This document shows, piece by piece, positions 8,832 to 17,417 of a DNA stretch of 64,000 nucleotides. The stretch is from assembly GCA_030432255.1 (NCBI GenBank), contig JAUIHS010000012.1, positions 1 to 64,000 on the forward strand. Reading direction: 5' to 3'. The stretch's first letter is position 1, and every line of letters begins with the position of its first letter. The notes beneath the pieces are model-generated. The model worked only from the letters and a program-made list of their open reading frames with translations. It was not told the origin of the DNA and made no database searches. The position numbers and the translations under genes were made by a program. Origin of the DNA: Phycisphaerae bacterium. Lineage in GTDB: Bacteria > Planctomycetota > Phycisphaerae > Phycisphaerales > UBA1924.

Positions 8832-9308
8832 CGTCGAGTAGCTTGGCGGATTCGCAGCCTTCTCGATGATTTCGCTGAGGGGTGGGGGGGTGACTGTTGC
8901 AAGGTCGAGCATGATGGGCTGGAGTTCAGTCCGCGGGCGCGAGCAGATGAGCTTGTTGTGCAGGATCAGCGCTGTCCCGACGGCAAAGAAGTAGCCTGCC
9001 ATGGCAACCAGGCGTTGCGGCTCACCTTCGGCACCGACCTTCAGCGCCTTGGCCTTCTCCTTGATCTCGACGAGTTCGTCAAGCGTTGCGGAACGATCGA
9101 CCATCCGCTCGACGAGCCCTCCATAGGCCGAGATGAGCCCCGGCATCAGCGTATCTTCGAAGAAGGTTGGTCCATCATCCTCACTCAGGCGATCGATCAA
9201 CTCATCCACCGGGCGTCGGCGTCCGAGGCCGAAGAGGAGATTGGCCTGTGCCTCCGAGAGGTCACCGAACTCGCTGTTGTCGGGACTGAAGTCGGTGTGA
9301 TCCGTCAT
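8826..9308 (-). CDS. Unknown 160-residue protein coupled to a sigma-like factor
   Basis: I do not recognise this protein. It is acidic at the N-terminus (MTDHTDFSPDNSEFGDLSEA), then mostly helical in character, with one moderately hydrophobic stretch (LVAMAGYFFAVGTALILHN, around residues 103-121) and a short proline-containing tail. Its ATG overlaps the stop of the sigma-like gene by 4 nt, so the two are translationally coupled. Its 3' end overlaps the end of the convergent kinase gene by 6 nt. A regulator of the sigma-like factor, such as an anti-sigma, is a reasonable guess from position only; no zinc-finger or anti-sigma motif is visible. Confidence 0.75.
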   Translation of the reverse strand: MTDHTDFSPDNSEFGDLSEAQANLLFGLGRRRPVDELIDRLSEDDGPTFFEDTLMPGLISAYGGLVERMVDRSATLDELVEIKEKAKALKVGAEGEPQRLVAMAGYFFAVGTALILHNKLICSRPRTELQPIMLDLATVTPPPLSEIIEKAANPPSYSTL

Positions 9309-9979
9309 GCGCCAACTGCCTCCAGAAGGACGGCGATTTCCTGATCGATCTCGGCGCGAGATGTGCCATCCTGCTCAAGGATCTCGCGAAGAGCGGCCCG
9401 GAATTTGCGTCCTGCGGTGCGCGCCATGACAGCGGCACGCGCGTGATCGACTCCGAATTCTTCACCGATATGCTTGTACGAGCGCCCCTGGTAGTGGTGA
9501 CGAACGAAGACGGTGAAGTGGTCTTCGAGACCCTGCTCTTCGCAGAGGATGCGGGCCCGCTGCAGGGCGCGGCGGACAACGGAGACGATGAATGCACGGT
9601 CGACAGCAGCATCCGGATCACCGGAGAACGTGGGCGGATCATCCCCCATGGGACCGGCCCTGCCATCGCGCCGGCGGGCCCGCCGCAATTCGAGGAGATA
9701 GAACGAGAAGGCATTCATCAGCCAGCGGCGGAGCGGAAGTCCGGAATTCTGCCAGTCCTCGAAGAAGCCCGGGCGGGCGAGTCGGTCCGCGAAGAATCCC
9801 TGGACGACCTCATCCGGCTCTCCGATCCAGCGATCGGAGGTACCCAGGAAGTAGACGCGCATCGGCAGCGCGTAGACCTCCATCACGTGGCGGTTCACTT
9901 GCGAGCGCCCCTTGGCGCCATCCATCAGGCGGCGCCCGATCCACGTCTGCATTGTGGGGGGGAAGACATTCTTCGCCAT
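9305..9979 (-). CDS. Sigma-70-like (ECF-type) factor, divergent
   Basis: A 224-residue protein. The N-terminal half (FFADRLARPGFFEDW, then LRRWLMNAFSFYLLELRRAR) parallels the sigma region 2 of the factor at 20258-20983, which has QAFLTHVLLGRDLVEAADP and RFRAFLKTALQRFLIDEHRR. The C-terminal part (YQGRSYKHIGEEFGVDHARA, then MARTAGRKFRAALREIL) fits the region 4 helix-turn-helix. It would direct RNA polymerase to a specific promoter set. No anti-sigma with a membrane segment is obvious, but the coupled 160-residue gene directly downstream is a candidate. It is convergent with the upstream kinase, a pattern that recurs with the other two kinase/sigma pairs in this window. Confidence 0.75.
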   Translation of the reverse strand: MAKNVFPPTMQTWIGRRLMDGAKGRSQVNRHVMEVYALPMRVYFLGTSDRWIGEPDEVVQGFFADRLARPGFFEDWQNSGLPLRRWLMNAFSFYLLELRRARRRDGRAGPMGDDPPTFSGDPDAAVDRAFIVSVVRRALQRARILCEEQGLEDHFTVFVRHHYQGRSYKHIGEEFGVDHARAAVMARTAGRKFRAALREILEQDGTSRAEIDQEIAVLLEAVGA

Positions 9980-10061
9980 GCCGAGGATTCCTGTGGCCGG
10001 AGGCCGTTGCTGGCTCGAGGCCCGATTATATGGAGTGAACCGGGCGATTCAGGAATCCGGC

Positions 10062-10090
10062 TTGGGCTTTATGGCTGTTTGTGATATGTT
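10062..10090 (+). promoter_or_regulatory. Candidate promoter giving a leaderless transcript
   Basis: TTGGGC (10062-10067) and TATGTT (10085-10090) are 17 nt apart and resemble a sigma-70 promoter. A transcript would start about 7 nt later, at or next to the GTG start codon at 10097. No Shine-Dalgarno sequence lies upstream of that GTG, which fits a leaderless message. The match is partial and unsupported by data. Confidence 0.3.
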
Positions 10091-10096
10091 CACCAC

Positions 10097-10885
10097 GTGG
10101 AAACGCAGCGCCATCGCGAGTTGAAACGCATCGGTGCCGGCTGGCTGCTCAGCCGGGGCTTTCTGGCCGTCGCACCGGAGGTCACCGCGCCCATCCCGCG
10201 CTTCCGGCTTGACGTCGCCGGCTACGGCGAGGGCGAGTTGAACGCGAACCGCGAGCGGAATCGGCAGCCAAAGACTGTCGTGATCGAATGCAAACAGGCC
10301 CGGTCCGACTTCATTCGAGATTCCCGCCGGACGGATCGCCTCCTCCGGGAGCGCCGATTGCTGGAGCAGCGATGCGCGTTCCTTGAGGAGACACATGTTC
10401 GTCACCATGAACCGCACCTCCGACAGTCCGGCAGTTCTCTCTTCAGCGAGATGGAGGAGTGGGACTTTGCGAGTTCGCGGCTGACGTCGTACCGGGAGTC
10501 CATGGATCGGCTCACGCGGATCGACCAGGCGCTGTATGGCGAAACGAAGTTCTGCACCATGGCTCGCTACCGCCTGGCCGATCACCTCTACGTCCTGGCG
10601 CCGCCCGGCGTCCTGACCCGGCGTGAACTTCCCGCGGGCTGGGGCCTGATCCTCTGCCCGCCAGAACTGCTCAAGGGCAGACCAGTTCCGATGGCCGAAC
10701 TGGTGGACCTTCTCGCAGCGAATGCCCTGAGGGTCCATGAAGCGTCGTGGCCCCCGTCATCCACGCGCTATCGAAAGCGGTTCATCAGGAACATCGCGAT
10801 CGCAGCCTCACGGGAGTTGTACCGGCATGATGAGGCTGACATTGGGGAGGTTCAGATGAGCCTTCCGGGGTTCGGGGGCCGTTGA
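10097..10885 (+). CDS. Putative PD-(D/E)XK nuclease-like protein (MmcB-like core)
   Basis: A 262-residue protein. Residues about 28-75 carry a restriction-fold signature: RFRLDVAGYG (candidate Asp) and VVIECKQARSDFIRD (the E-x-K of the PD-(D/E)XK core followed by the SDF segment typical of MmcB-related proteins). MmcB-like proteins have been linked to DNA repair. The rest (about 76-262) has no motif I can name; YRLADHLYVLAPPGVL resembles a later beta strand/helix of the same fold, and a basic region lies near the C-terminus. The start is a GTG without an upstream ribosome site. It lies alone between a divergent sigma-like gene and an ECF sigma gene. Nuclease activity is inferred from the motif only. 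Confidence 0.7.
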   Translation: METQRHRELKRIGAGWLLSRGFLAVAPEVTAPIPRFRLDVAGYGEGELNANRERNRQPKTVVIECKQARSDFIRDSRRTDRLLRERRLLEQRCAFLEETHVRHHEPHLRQSGSSLFSEMEEWDFASSRLTSYRESMDRLTRIDQALYGETKFCTMARYRLADHLYVLAPPGVLTRRELPAGWGLILCPPELLKGRPVPMAELVDLLAANALRVHEASWPPSSTRYRKRFIRNIAIAASRELYRHDEADIGEVQMSLPGFGGR

Positions 10886-10926
10886 AGGGATGCAAGCTGT
10901 AACAGCACCAGGAGGCTCTGAACTCA

Positions 10927-11523
10927 GTGCAGATGGATGCGAGCGAGAACAATGAGAACGTGACCGTTCTTCTCAACGAGATGCGAGACGGGAGTGCGAA
11001 CGCCGCAGAACAGTTGTTCCCGATCGTGTACGGAGAGCTTCATGAACTGGCGCGGGCGTGCATGCGTCGGCAGTCGCCGGGACATACGCTGCAGACCACG
11101 GCATTGGTGAATGAAGCCTTCCTCAAACTGGCCGGGTCCGGTGACAGCGCCGAATGGGAGGGCCGCTACCACTTCATGCGCGTCGCAGCGCGGGCCATGA
11201 GGTCCGTCCTCGTGGATCATGCCCGGGGACGTGGTGCCGCGAAGCGCGGAGGTGGCTGGAAGCGTTCCCCGTTGGCGTCTGCTGAGACCTTCACCGGCGA
11301 GCCCTCCTCGGATCTGCTGGCGCTGGACGAGGCATTGTCAGCCATGGTCAACTTCGATGAACGCAAGGCCCGCATCGTCGAGATGAGGTTCTTCGGAGGC
11401 ATGACTGTTGAGGAGACCGCGATGGTCATGGATGTGTCGGAGGCCACGATCAAGAGGGAGTGGCGCCTCGCGAGGGCCTGGCTGCGCCGGGAGTTGAACA
11501 GGGATGATGAGCATGCGGCCTGA
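10927..11523 (+). CDS. ECF-type RNA polymerase sigma factor
   Basis: A 198-residue sigma factor with the ordering of the planctomycete/acidobacterial ECF subgroup: NAAEQLFPIVYGELHELAR and TLQTTALVNEAFLKL in region 2, RYHFMRVAARAMRSVLVDHA, then region 4 with ARIVEMRFFGGMTVEETAMV and a helix-turn-helix MDVSEATIKREWRLARAWL. The start is GTG at 10927, with AGGAGG 11 nt upstream; an in-frame ATG follows at 10933. The gene overlaps the next kinase gene by 20 nt. This sigma-kinase pairing suggests the kinase controls the sigma factor, or the sigma factor transcribes the pair. Confidence 0.92.
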   Translation: MQMDASENNENVTVLLNEMRDGSANAAEQLFPIVYGELHELARACMRRQSPGHTLQTTALVNEAFLKLAGSGDSAEWEGRYHFMRVAARAMRSVLVDHARGRGAAKRGGGWKRSPLASAETFTGEPSSDLLALDEALSAMVNFDERKARIVEMRFFGGMTVEETAMVMDVSEATIKREWRLARAWLRRELNRDDEHAA

Positions 11524-14500
11524 GGACTGGGAGCGCATTGAGCGGGCCTTCGACCGATGTGTCGATCTTCCGGCGGATGAGCGGCAGCGGGTTCTGGACG
11601 ACGAGTTCGCACGCGAACAGGCCCTTCGAGATGAGGTGGAGTCCCTGTTGCGCAATGACGAGAGTTCACAAGGGTTCCTGGATACGCCTGCCTTCGAAGC
11701 CGCCGAAGCAGACCTCTTCGACGCGGAGGACACGGTCATCGGCGAGCGCGTCGGCGCCTACCGGATCCTGGAAGAGATCGGTCGAGGGGGGATGGGTGCG
11801 GTTTACCTCGCAGAACGCGAGGGCGCGGACTTCGACCAGCGCGCGGCAATCAAGATTGTCAAACGTGGCATGGATACAGACGAGATCGTGCGACGATTCC
11901 GCGAGGAGCGGCGCCTTCTTGCCCGGCTTGAACATCCAGGCATCGCACGACTCTACGATGGTGGGGTCACACAGGACGGAAGACCCTTCATTGTCATGGA
12001 GTACATCGACGGCCGCCCGATCGATGTGTACTGCCGGGATGAAGAACTCGACGTCCCGAACCGGATCCGGCTTTTCCAGGCGGTCTGCGATGCGGTTCAG
12101 TTCGCACATCGAAACCTGATCGTTCATCGGGATCTCAAGCCCGGCAACATCCTTGTGGATGGTGACGGCACCGTGAAACTGCTGGACTTCGGCATTGCGC
12201 GCATCGTGGAGGACTCCGGACTCGCGGCCCGGACACGCACGCGGGCAGGAGGCAGGCTGCTGACCCCCGAATACGCCAGCCCGGAGCAGATACGCGATCA
12301 GCCACTGACGACCGCGACGGATGTCTTCTCGCTCGGGGTGATCCTGTATGTCCTGCTTACCGGAGAGCATCCGTTCTCGGCGCCTTCGGGTGGCCGTACG
12401 GTCGTCGAGGCCATCCTCGAAGCTGATCCGGAACGCCCGAGTACTGTGCTGCGACGGGATCACCCGGCCGGCGCGGTACAGGGCCCGGCTGCGCGGCTCA
12501 AGGGTGGGTTGCGCGACCTCGACAACATCGTGATGATGGCTCTGCGCAAGGAACCTGAGCGACGTTACGCCTCTGTCGAGCAACTCTCCGATGACCTGCG
12601 TCGGTGCCTGATCGGACTGCCGGTCTCGGCACGACCGGACACACCGTGGTACCGGGTCACCCGATTCACGCAGCGTCATGCAGCACCCGTCGTGATCGCC
12701 GCGATACTCCTGCTCTCACTCGTCGGCGGGATCGTGGGCACGAGTTGGCAGGCCTGGCTCACATCCAGAGCGGAGCAGGCAGCACTGCTTGAAGCGCGGA
12801 AGGCGGAAGCGGTGCAGATGTTCCTTGTCGACATGCTGGAGTCCGTGGATCCATACCACGCCCGGGGTGACGAGGTCACCGTGCGGATGGTGCTGGATGA
12901 GGCATCCGATCGACTCGATCACGAGTTCGCCGACCAGCCGGATGTGCGTGAAGAACTGCATCACACCATTGGCCGGACGTATCTTGCGCTGGGGCTGCTC
13001 AGAGATGCGGAGCATCACTTCGATGTTGCGTGGGATCTGCTGGCGTCACAGGAAACGCCCGACCCGGAGGATGTTGCCGGTTCGCTCTACTGGCGAGGAA
13101 GCCTGGCCGAAGCTCTGGGGCGGTACGAGGAGGCCATCAGTGCGTTCGAGCAGGGAAGGACGGCCTGGAGTCAGTTGCAGGGCCAGCGTCATCAGGAGCG
13201 CAGGGCGTTGCTGGGGATCGCTCGCTGCCGGCGCGCGCTCGGTCAGTTTGAAGAATCGATGGACGTGCTCCAAGAGTCCCTGGCACTCGGGGTCGTGAAT
13301 GGCGATGACCCGACGCTTCCGGAGGAAGTCACAAGCATGCTCAACCTGTGCGTCCGCACCGGCGATCTCTCGACGGTCACGGCGTACTTCCGGGACTCGA
13401 TGGACCGTGAAGAACTGGCGGCGCTGGATCCGCGGGTTGCTGACCTCCTCGAAGAGTTCATGAGCCTCGACCAATCCGAGGAAATCGAACTGGGCATTCG
13501 CCTCTATGAACTCAACTTCGAGATTCAGCGTGCTGTTGTTGGTCCGGACGTCACCGAAACGCTGTCTGCGCAGAGCAACTTCGCCTACGCCCTGAATGAA
13601 CTGGAGGGCAACTACGAGCGTGCTGAAGAAGTGATGCTCGATTCCATTCCGAGACACGCCCGTGTCTGGGGACCCAACCACCCCTACACGCTCACGATCC
13701 GCAACAACTACGGTCTGATGCTGGATCGCGTGGGGCGCTTCGAGGAAGCGGATCGTGAATTCAGTGACATCCTCAGACGCCGAAGGGCGACCCTCCCGGC
13801 CAATCACGCATCGCTGGCAGAGACTCTCAACAATCACGCATCCGCGCTGCACAATCTGGGACGCATCGACGAGGCTGAGGCAGCCTATCGCGAGGCGCTC
13901 AAGATTCTCCGAGCGAACTTCAGACCCGCGCATCAGCTCATCCTTGCAACCCAGAACAACCTGGGGCAGATCGAGTCCACTCGAGGCAATTACGATGCGG
14001 CGGTTGAGGTGTATCGGGAAGTCCTCGCGCAACTGCGCGATGAGTTCTCACCCGATCATCCCAATGCCCTGATGGCGATGAACAACCTGGCGTCAACACT
14101 CCACAAGGCGGGCCGACTGGATGAATCATCGGAAGTCTACGGTGAACTCATTCCGCTCTTTGAGTCGTCCGGAGCCTTCCCGGAGGGGCACCCCATGGGC
14201 ATGGTCCTGAAGAACAACTATGCGGGTATCCTCGGAGACCTCGGCAGGCTGGAAGAGTCGCGGGACATGTATCTGTCGCTCGTCGAGCAGGCGCAGGGCA
14301 TTCTGCCCGATGGGCATCCGTATCTCGCGATCTTCCGCGGCCGGGCGGCTCAGGTGCTGATCACCAATGGCGAGTTTGAACGGGCCGAACCCTACGCGCT
14401 GAAAGCCCTTGAGGACCTGCGGGCGAGGCATGGAGAGGACGCACCGGAGACCCAGGCGCTGGTGCAGTACTGCATCAACATTTACGACGGAACAGGCGAT

Positions 14501-14572
14501 GTTGAGCAGGCGGATCGCTACCGTGCGATGCTCATTGAAGAGACCGGCATGGAGGCCGATTCGGATGGATGA
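11504..14572 (+). CDS. Membrane Ser/Thr protein kinase with kinesin-light-chain-like TPRs
   Basis: A 1,022-residue receptor-type kinase. Residues 1-75 form a short N-terminal helical region (RPEDWERIERAFDRCVDLP) common to kinases encoded next to these ECF sigma factors. The kinase has GRGGMGAVYLAE near 93, AAIKIVKRG, HRDLKPGNILVD near 208, DFGIARIV near 228 and EYASPEQI. A single membrane segment at about 396-418 is followed by about 600 residues of TPRs; several copies (for example HPYTLTIRNNYGLMLDRVGR and HASLAETLNNHASALHNLGR) have the 42-residue spacing of kinesin-light-chain TPRs. The ectodomain probably binds proteins or peptides. It is translated in overlap with the sigma gene and itself overlaps rsgA by 8 nt. 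Confidence 0.93.
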   Translation: MMSMRPEDWERIERAFDRCVDLPADERQRVLDDEFAREQALRDEVESLLRNDESSQGFLDTPAFEAAEADLFDAEDTVIGERVGAYRILEEIGRGGMGAVYLAEREGADFDQRAAIKIVKRGMDTDEIVRRFREERRLLARLEHPGIARLYDGGVTQDGRPFIVMEYIDGRPIDVYCRDEELDVPNRIRLFQAVCDAVQFAHRNLIVHRDLKPGNILVDGDGTVKLLDFGIARIVEDSGLAARTRTRAGGRLLTPEYASPEQIRDQPLTTATDVFSLGVILYVLLTGEHPFSAPSGGRTVVEAILEADPERPSTVLRRDHPAGAVQGPAARLKGGLRDLDNIVMMALRKEPERRYASVEQLSDDLRRCLIGLPVSARPDTPWYRVTRFTQRHAAPVVIAAILLLSLVGGIVGTSWQAWLTSRAEQAALLEARKAEAVQMFLVDMLESVDPYHARGDEVTVRMVLDEASDRLDHEFADQPDVREELHHTIGRTYLALGLLRDAEHHFDVAWDLLASQETPDPEDVAGSLYWRGSLAEALGRYEEAISAFEQGRTAWSQLQGQRHQERRALLGIARCRRALGQFEESMDVLQESLALGVVNGDDPTLPEEVTSMLNLCVRTGDLSTVTAYFRDSMDREELAALDPRVADLLEEFMSLDQSEEIELGIRLYELNFEIQRAVVGPDVTETLSAQSNFAYALNELEGNYERAEEVMLDSIPRHARVWGPNHPYTLTIRNNYGLMLDRVGRFEEADREFSDILRRRRATLPANHASLAETLNNHASALHNLGRIDEAEAAYREALKILRANFRPAHQLILATQNNLGQIESTRGNYDAAVEVYREVLAQLRDEFSPDHPNALMAMNNLASTLHKAGRLDESSEVYGELIPLFESSGAFPEGHPMGMVLKNNYAGILGDLGRLEESRDMYLSLVEQAQGILPDGHPYLAIFRGRAAQVLITNGEFERAEPYALKALEDLRARHGEDAPETQALVQYCINIYDGTGDVEQADRYRAMLIEETGMEADSDG

Positions 14573-15773
14573 TCGAGAGCGTGCGCGGCTGGAGTCCATT
14601 CTTGCCGACATGCCGAAGGCCGAGCGGAACAAACTCCTCAGGGAGGCAACCCGATTGCGCCGGGAGGAGCAGGCGAAGGACAACCGAAGACGGCCGCGCC
14701 GCTCGAACCGGGAAGATCGAGACGTCGGGTACGAGAAATTCTCGCGCGGCGGCCAGTCCCGGAATCGAGGTACAGTCCACGACTACGCGCTCAGGCTGCT
14801 CGCACAGCGCGGCGTTGAAGGGTCAACGGACGCCGTACCGGCTGACGAAATCGTCACTCAGGGCAACAGGGGGGGCACGGTGACTGCGATCACCTCGGGG
14901 AGTTGTGTCGTTGCGATGAGCGATGGTGAACTGGAATGCGAATTGGATGCAGCGATCGTCAGTCAGCAGAAAAGCCTGCTGGCAGTCGGGGATGAAGTCC
15001 TGATTCACGAAAGCGACGAAAGAGCCGTTGTCACGACCGTGTTGCCTCGACGGACCGAACTGGCGCGCCCGGACCCGCGCGACCCGACGATCAAACGGAC
15101 TATCGCCGCGAACGTTGACGTGATCGTCATCGTCGTCTCCCTGCGGAGTCCGCCGTTGCGTCCGGGCCTCATCGATCGATTCTACATTGCAGTGCAGCGC
15201 GGCGGTGCGGAACCGGTGCTGTGCATCAACAAGGTCGATCTGGTCGACGGTAGTCTTGAGACAGATGACGAGTTCGCCCAGTTGCAACCGTTCCGTGATC
15301 TCGGCATGTCGATCATCGCGTGTTCGGCGGAGTCTGATATTGGTGTGGCGGAACTCCGCGATGTGATCCGGGGACGCCTGTGCGCATTCGTGGGCCACAG
15401 CGGTGTCGGGAAGAGTTCACTGATCAATGCACTGGTGCCGGACGCCGAACTCCAGACAGGGCGGGTGCGGTTCAGTGACAACCGAGGGCGGCATACGACC
15501 ACATCGTCCACACTGATTCACCTCGATGATGGCACCAGGATCATCGACACGCCCGGCATCCGGAGCCTGGGACTCTGGGATATCGGCACCGAGGAGATTC
15601 TGTGGTACTTCCCTGTGTTTGATGCCTTCGCCGCTGATTGCCGCTTCCGGAACTGTACGCACGTACACGAGCCCTCATGTGCCGTCAGAAGTGCTGTTGA
15701 ACTGGGCGAAGTCAACCGCGCGCACTACGAGACATACCTCCGCATTCGGGAGAGTCTCGTGGCGGAGGGGTGA
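14565..15773 (+). CDS. rsgA: Small-ribosomal-subunit biogenesis GTPase RsgA
   Basis: A 402-residue circularly permuted GTPase that assists late 30S subunit maturation. An OB-fold region is followed by NKVDLVD (G4), CSAESDIGV (G5), then GHSGVGKSSLINAL (G1, near residue 277), a G2 segment with GRHTTTSS and DTPGIRSLG (G3): the order G4-G5-G1-G2-G3 is diagnostic. The C-terminal zinc knuckle is visible as CRFRNCTHVHEPSC. The start at 14565 has GGAGG 9 nt upstream and overlaps the kinase stop; the longer frame upstream lies inside the kinase gene. The N-terminal extension (residues about 1-60) is highly charged (RERARLESILADMPKAERNK) and longer than usual. Confidence 0.95.
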   Translation: MDDRERARLESILADMPKAERNKLLREATRLRREEQAKDNRRRPRRSNREDRDVGYEKFSRGGQSRNRGTVHDYALRLLAQRGVEGSTDAVPADEIVTQGNRGGTVTAITSGSCVVAMSDGELECELDAAIVSQQKSLLAVGDEVLIHESDERAVVTTVLPRRTELARPDPRDPTIKRTIAANVDVIVIVVSLRSPPLRPGLIDRFYIAVQRGGAEPVLCINKVDLVDGSLETDDEFAQLQPFRDLGMSIIACSAESDIGVAELRDVIRGRLCAFVGHSGVGKSSLINALVPDAELQTGRVRFSDNRGRHTTTSSTLIHLDDGTRIIDTPGIRSLGLWDIGTEEILWYFPVFDAFAADCRFRNCTHVHEPSCAVRSAVELGEVNRAHYETYLRIRESLVAEG

Positions 15774-15818
15774 TCCGCTCACTTGTCCTCATCCGCGCAA
15801 TCCCCTACGCTCTGATGC

Positions 15819-17417
15819 ATGCCGCCTGAATTGCTCCCAAAGCTATTGGCGCTGCTTCTTTACGGTGTCATCCTCATCACCCTGGGCATCATCGCCTCGC
15901 GGCGGATGCGCGATGTCCGTGATTACTTCGCCGGTGGAAAGCAGCTTGGCTTCCTCTCAGTCGCATTTTCTTCGCGGGCAACCGGCGAATCTGCGTGGCT
16001 CCTGCTCGGCCTGACGGGCATGGGAGCGGCCGTCGGAGTCAAGGCGTACTGGGTCGTGCTGGGCGAACTGATCGGGGTCGGACTCGCCTGGACCGTGATG
16101 AGCCGCCGGTTCAAGGGCCTGACCGACCTCTACGACTCGGTGACCATTCCCGACTATCTCGAATCGAGATTCAGAGATTCCGGCCACCTGCTGCGCCTCA
16201 TCGCGGCAGGCACTCTCGTCATATTCGTCACGATCTATGTCAGCGCCCAGATTGACGCAACGGGCAAGGCATTTGAGTCCATGCTCGGGTTCGATGAACT
16301 CTTCAAGGGTATCCACGCGAACGCCGGCTATTTCATCGGTGCCATTCTCGGCTTCATTCTGGTCCTCATCTACATCACCTCCGGTGGATTTGTCGCGGTC
16401 GTCTGGTCCGACGTATTCCAGGGCCTGATGATGGTCGCAGGCCTCGTGGCTTTGCCGATCATCGCGTTCATGGCAATCGGCGGGATGGAACCGCTCGTTG
16501 GTACGCTCAAGAATATCGACCCCAACCTCCTGCACTGGAACAACGGTGGCCAACTGGACATCGTCGGAATCGCGTCGTTGATAGGCCTTGTGGGCATCGG
16601 GATCGGGTTCCTCGGTTCGCCCCAGGTGTTCGTGCGGTTCATCGCGCTGCGCTCACCTCGCGAGATCCCCAAGGGAACCGCAGTCGCAATCACATGGACG
16701 ATCCTTGCGGACAGCGGTGCGGTGAGCATCGGAATCATCGGTCGTGCGCTCTACGAGGGTGTCGAGATCGGAGACTTCGAGAACATACTGCCACTCCTCG
16801 TGGGTAATGCGGACCAGGCGGGATCAGCGGGCCCGTTGCTGCACCCGTTCCTCGGAGGACTCTTCATCGCCGTCGTACTGTCGGCCATCATGTCGACGAT
16901 CGACTCGCTGCTTGTCGTCGCCGGTTCCGCAGCCGTGCGCGACTACTACCAGAAGACGATCCACCCCGAACTGCCGGATGACTCGCTGGTCCGGATCAGC
17001 CGTATTGCCACGTTCGTTATCGCCTGCATCGGACTGGTCATTGCCATCATCGTCGCACTCCTGAGCCCGGACCGATCCATCTTCTGGTTCGTCATTTTCG
17101 GTTGGTCGGGTATCGCGGCGACGTTCTGTCCGACCATCATCCTCTCTTTGTTCTGGAAGGGCATGACGAGCCTGGGTGCAAAGTTCGCGATGATCACCGG
17201 CTTTCTCTGCGTTCCGCTCTTCAAGTTTGCCGCCCCCGCCCTCCCCGGCGACGTGGGCAAAGTCTTCGCGGAACTCGAGGAGTTGGCACCCGCCTTTGTT
17301 GTGTCGGGGGCCGTTGGCATCATTGTCAGCCTGATGGATCGGAAGGGGCGCGAACGCATTGCGGACTTCCCGGAGGATCTCGCGGCCGCGCGAGGTGATC
17401 AGCCCTCGGAGACCTGA
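15819..17417 (+). CDS. Sodium:solute symporter (SSS family)
   Basis: A 532-residue polytopic membrane protein with about 13 hydrophobic segments. YFAGGKQLGFLSVAFSSRAT followed by GESAWLLLGLTGMG in the first helices is the hallmark of PutP-like sodium/solute symporters, and FLGSPQVFVRFIALRSP and SAIMSTIDSLLVVAGSAAV match later conserved segments, including residues of the sodium site. Family members import proline, sugars, nucleosides or carboxylates with sodium. It resembles the PutP/Na-proline branch most, but the substrate is not certain. It is a single gene after rsgA, and its 3' end overlaps the end of the convergent kinase gene by 19 nt. Confidence 0.93.
   Translation: MPPELLPKLLALLLYGVILITLGIIASRRMRDVRDYFAGGKQLGFLSVAFSSRATGESAWLLLGLTGMGAAVGVKAYWVVLGELIGVGLAWTVMSRRFKGLTDLYDSVTIPDYLESRFRDSGHLLRLIAAGTLVIFVTIYVSAQIDATGKAFESMLGFDELFKGIHANAGYFIGAILGFILVLIYITSGGFVAVVWSDVFQGLMMVAGLVALPIIAFMAIGGMEPLVGTLKNIDPNLLHWNNGGQLDIVGIASLIGLVGIGIGFLGSPQVFVRFIALRSPREIPKGTAVAITWTILADSGAVSIGIIGRALYEGVEIGDFENILPLLVGNADQAGSAGPLLHPFLGGLFIAVVLSAIMSTIDSLLVVAGSAAVRDYYQKTIHPELPDDSLVRISRIATFVIACIGLVIAIIVALLSPDRSIFWFVIFGWSGIAATFCPTIILSLFWKGMTSLGAKFAMITGFLCVPLFKFAAPALPGDVGKVFAELEELAPAFVVSGAVGIIVSLMDRKGRERIADFPEDLAAARGDQPSET

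Noticed and set aside
14409..14564. A longer N-terminus for RsgA
   Set aside because: It lies wholly inside the kinase coding region and is Arg/Thr-rich; ATG 14565 has a good ribosome site.
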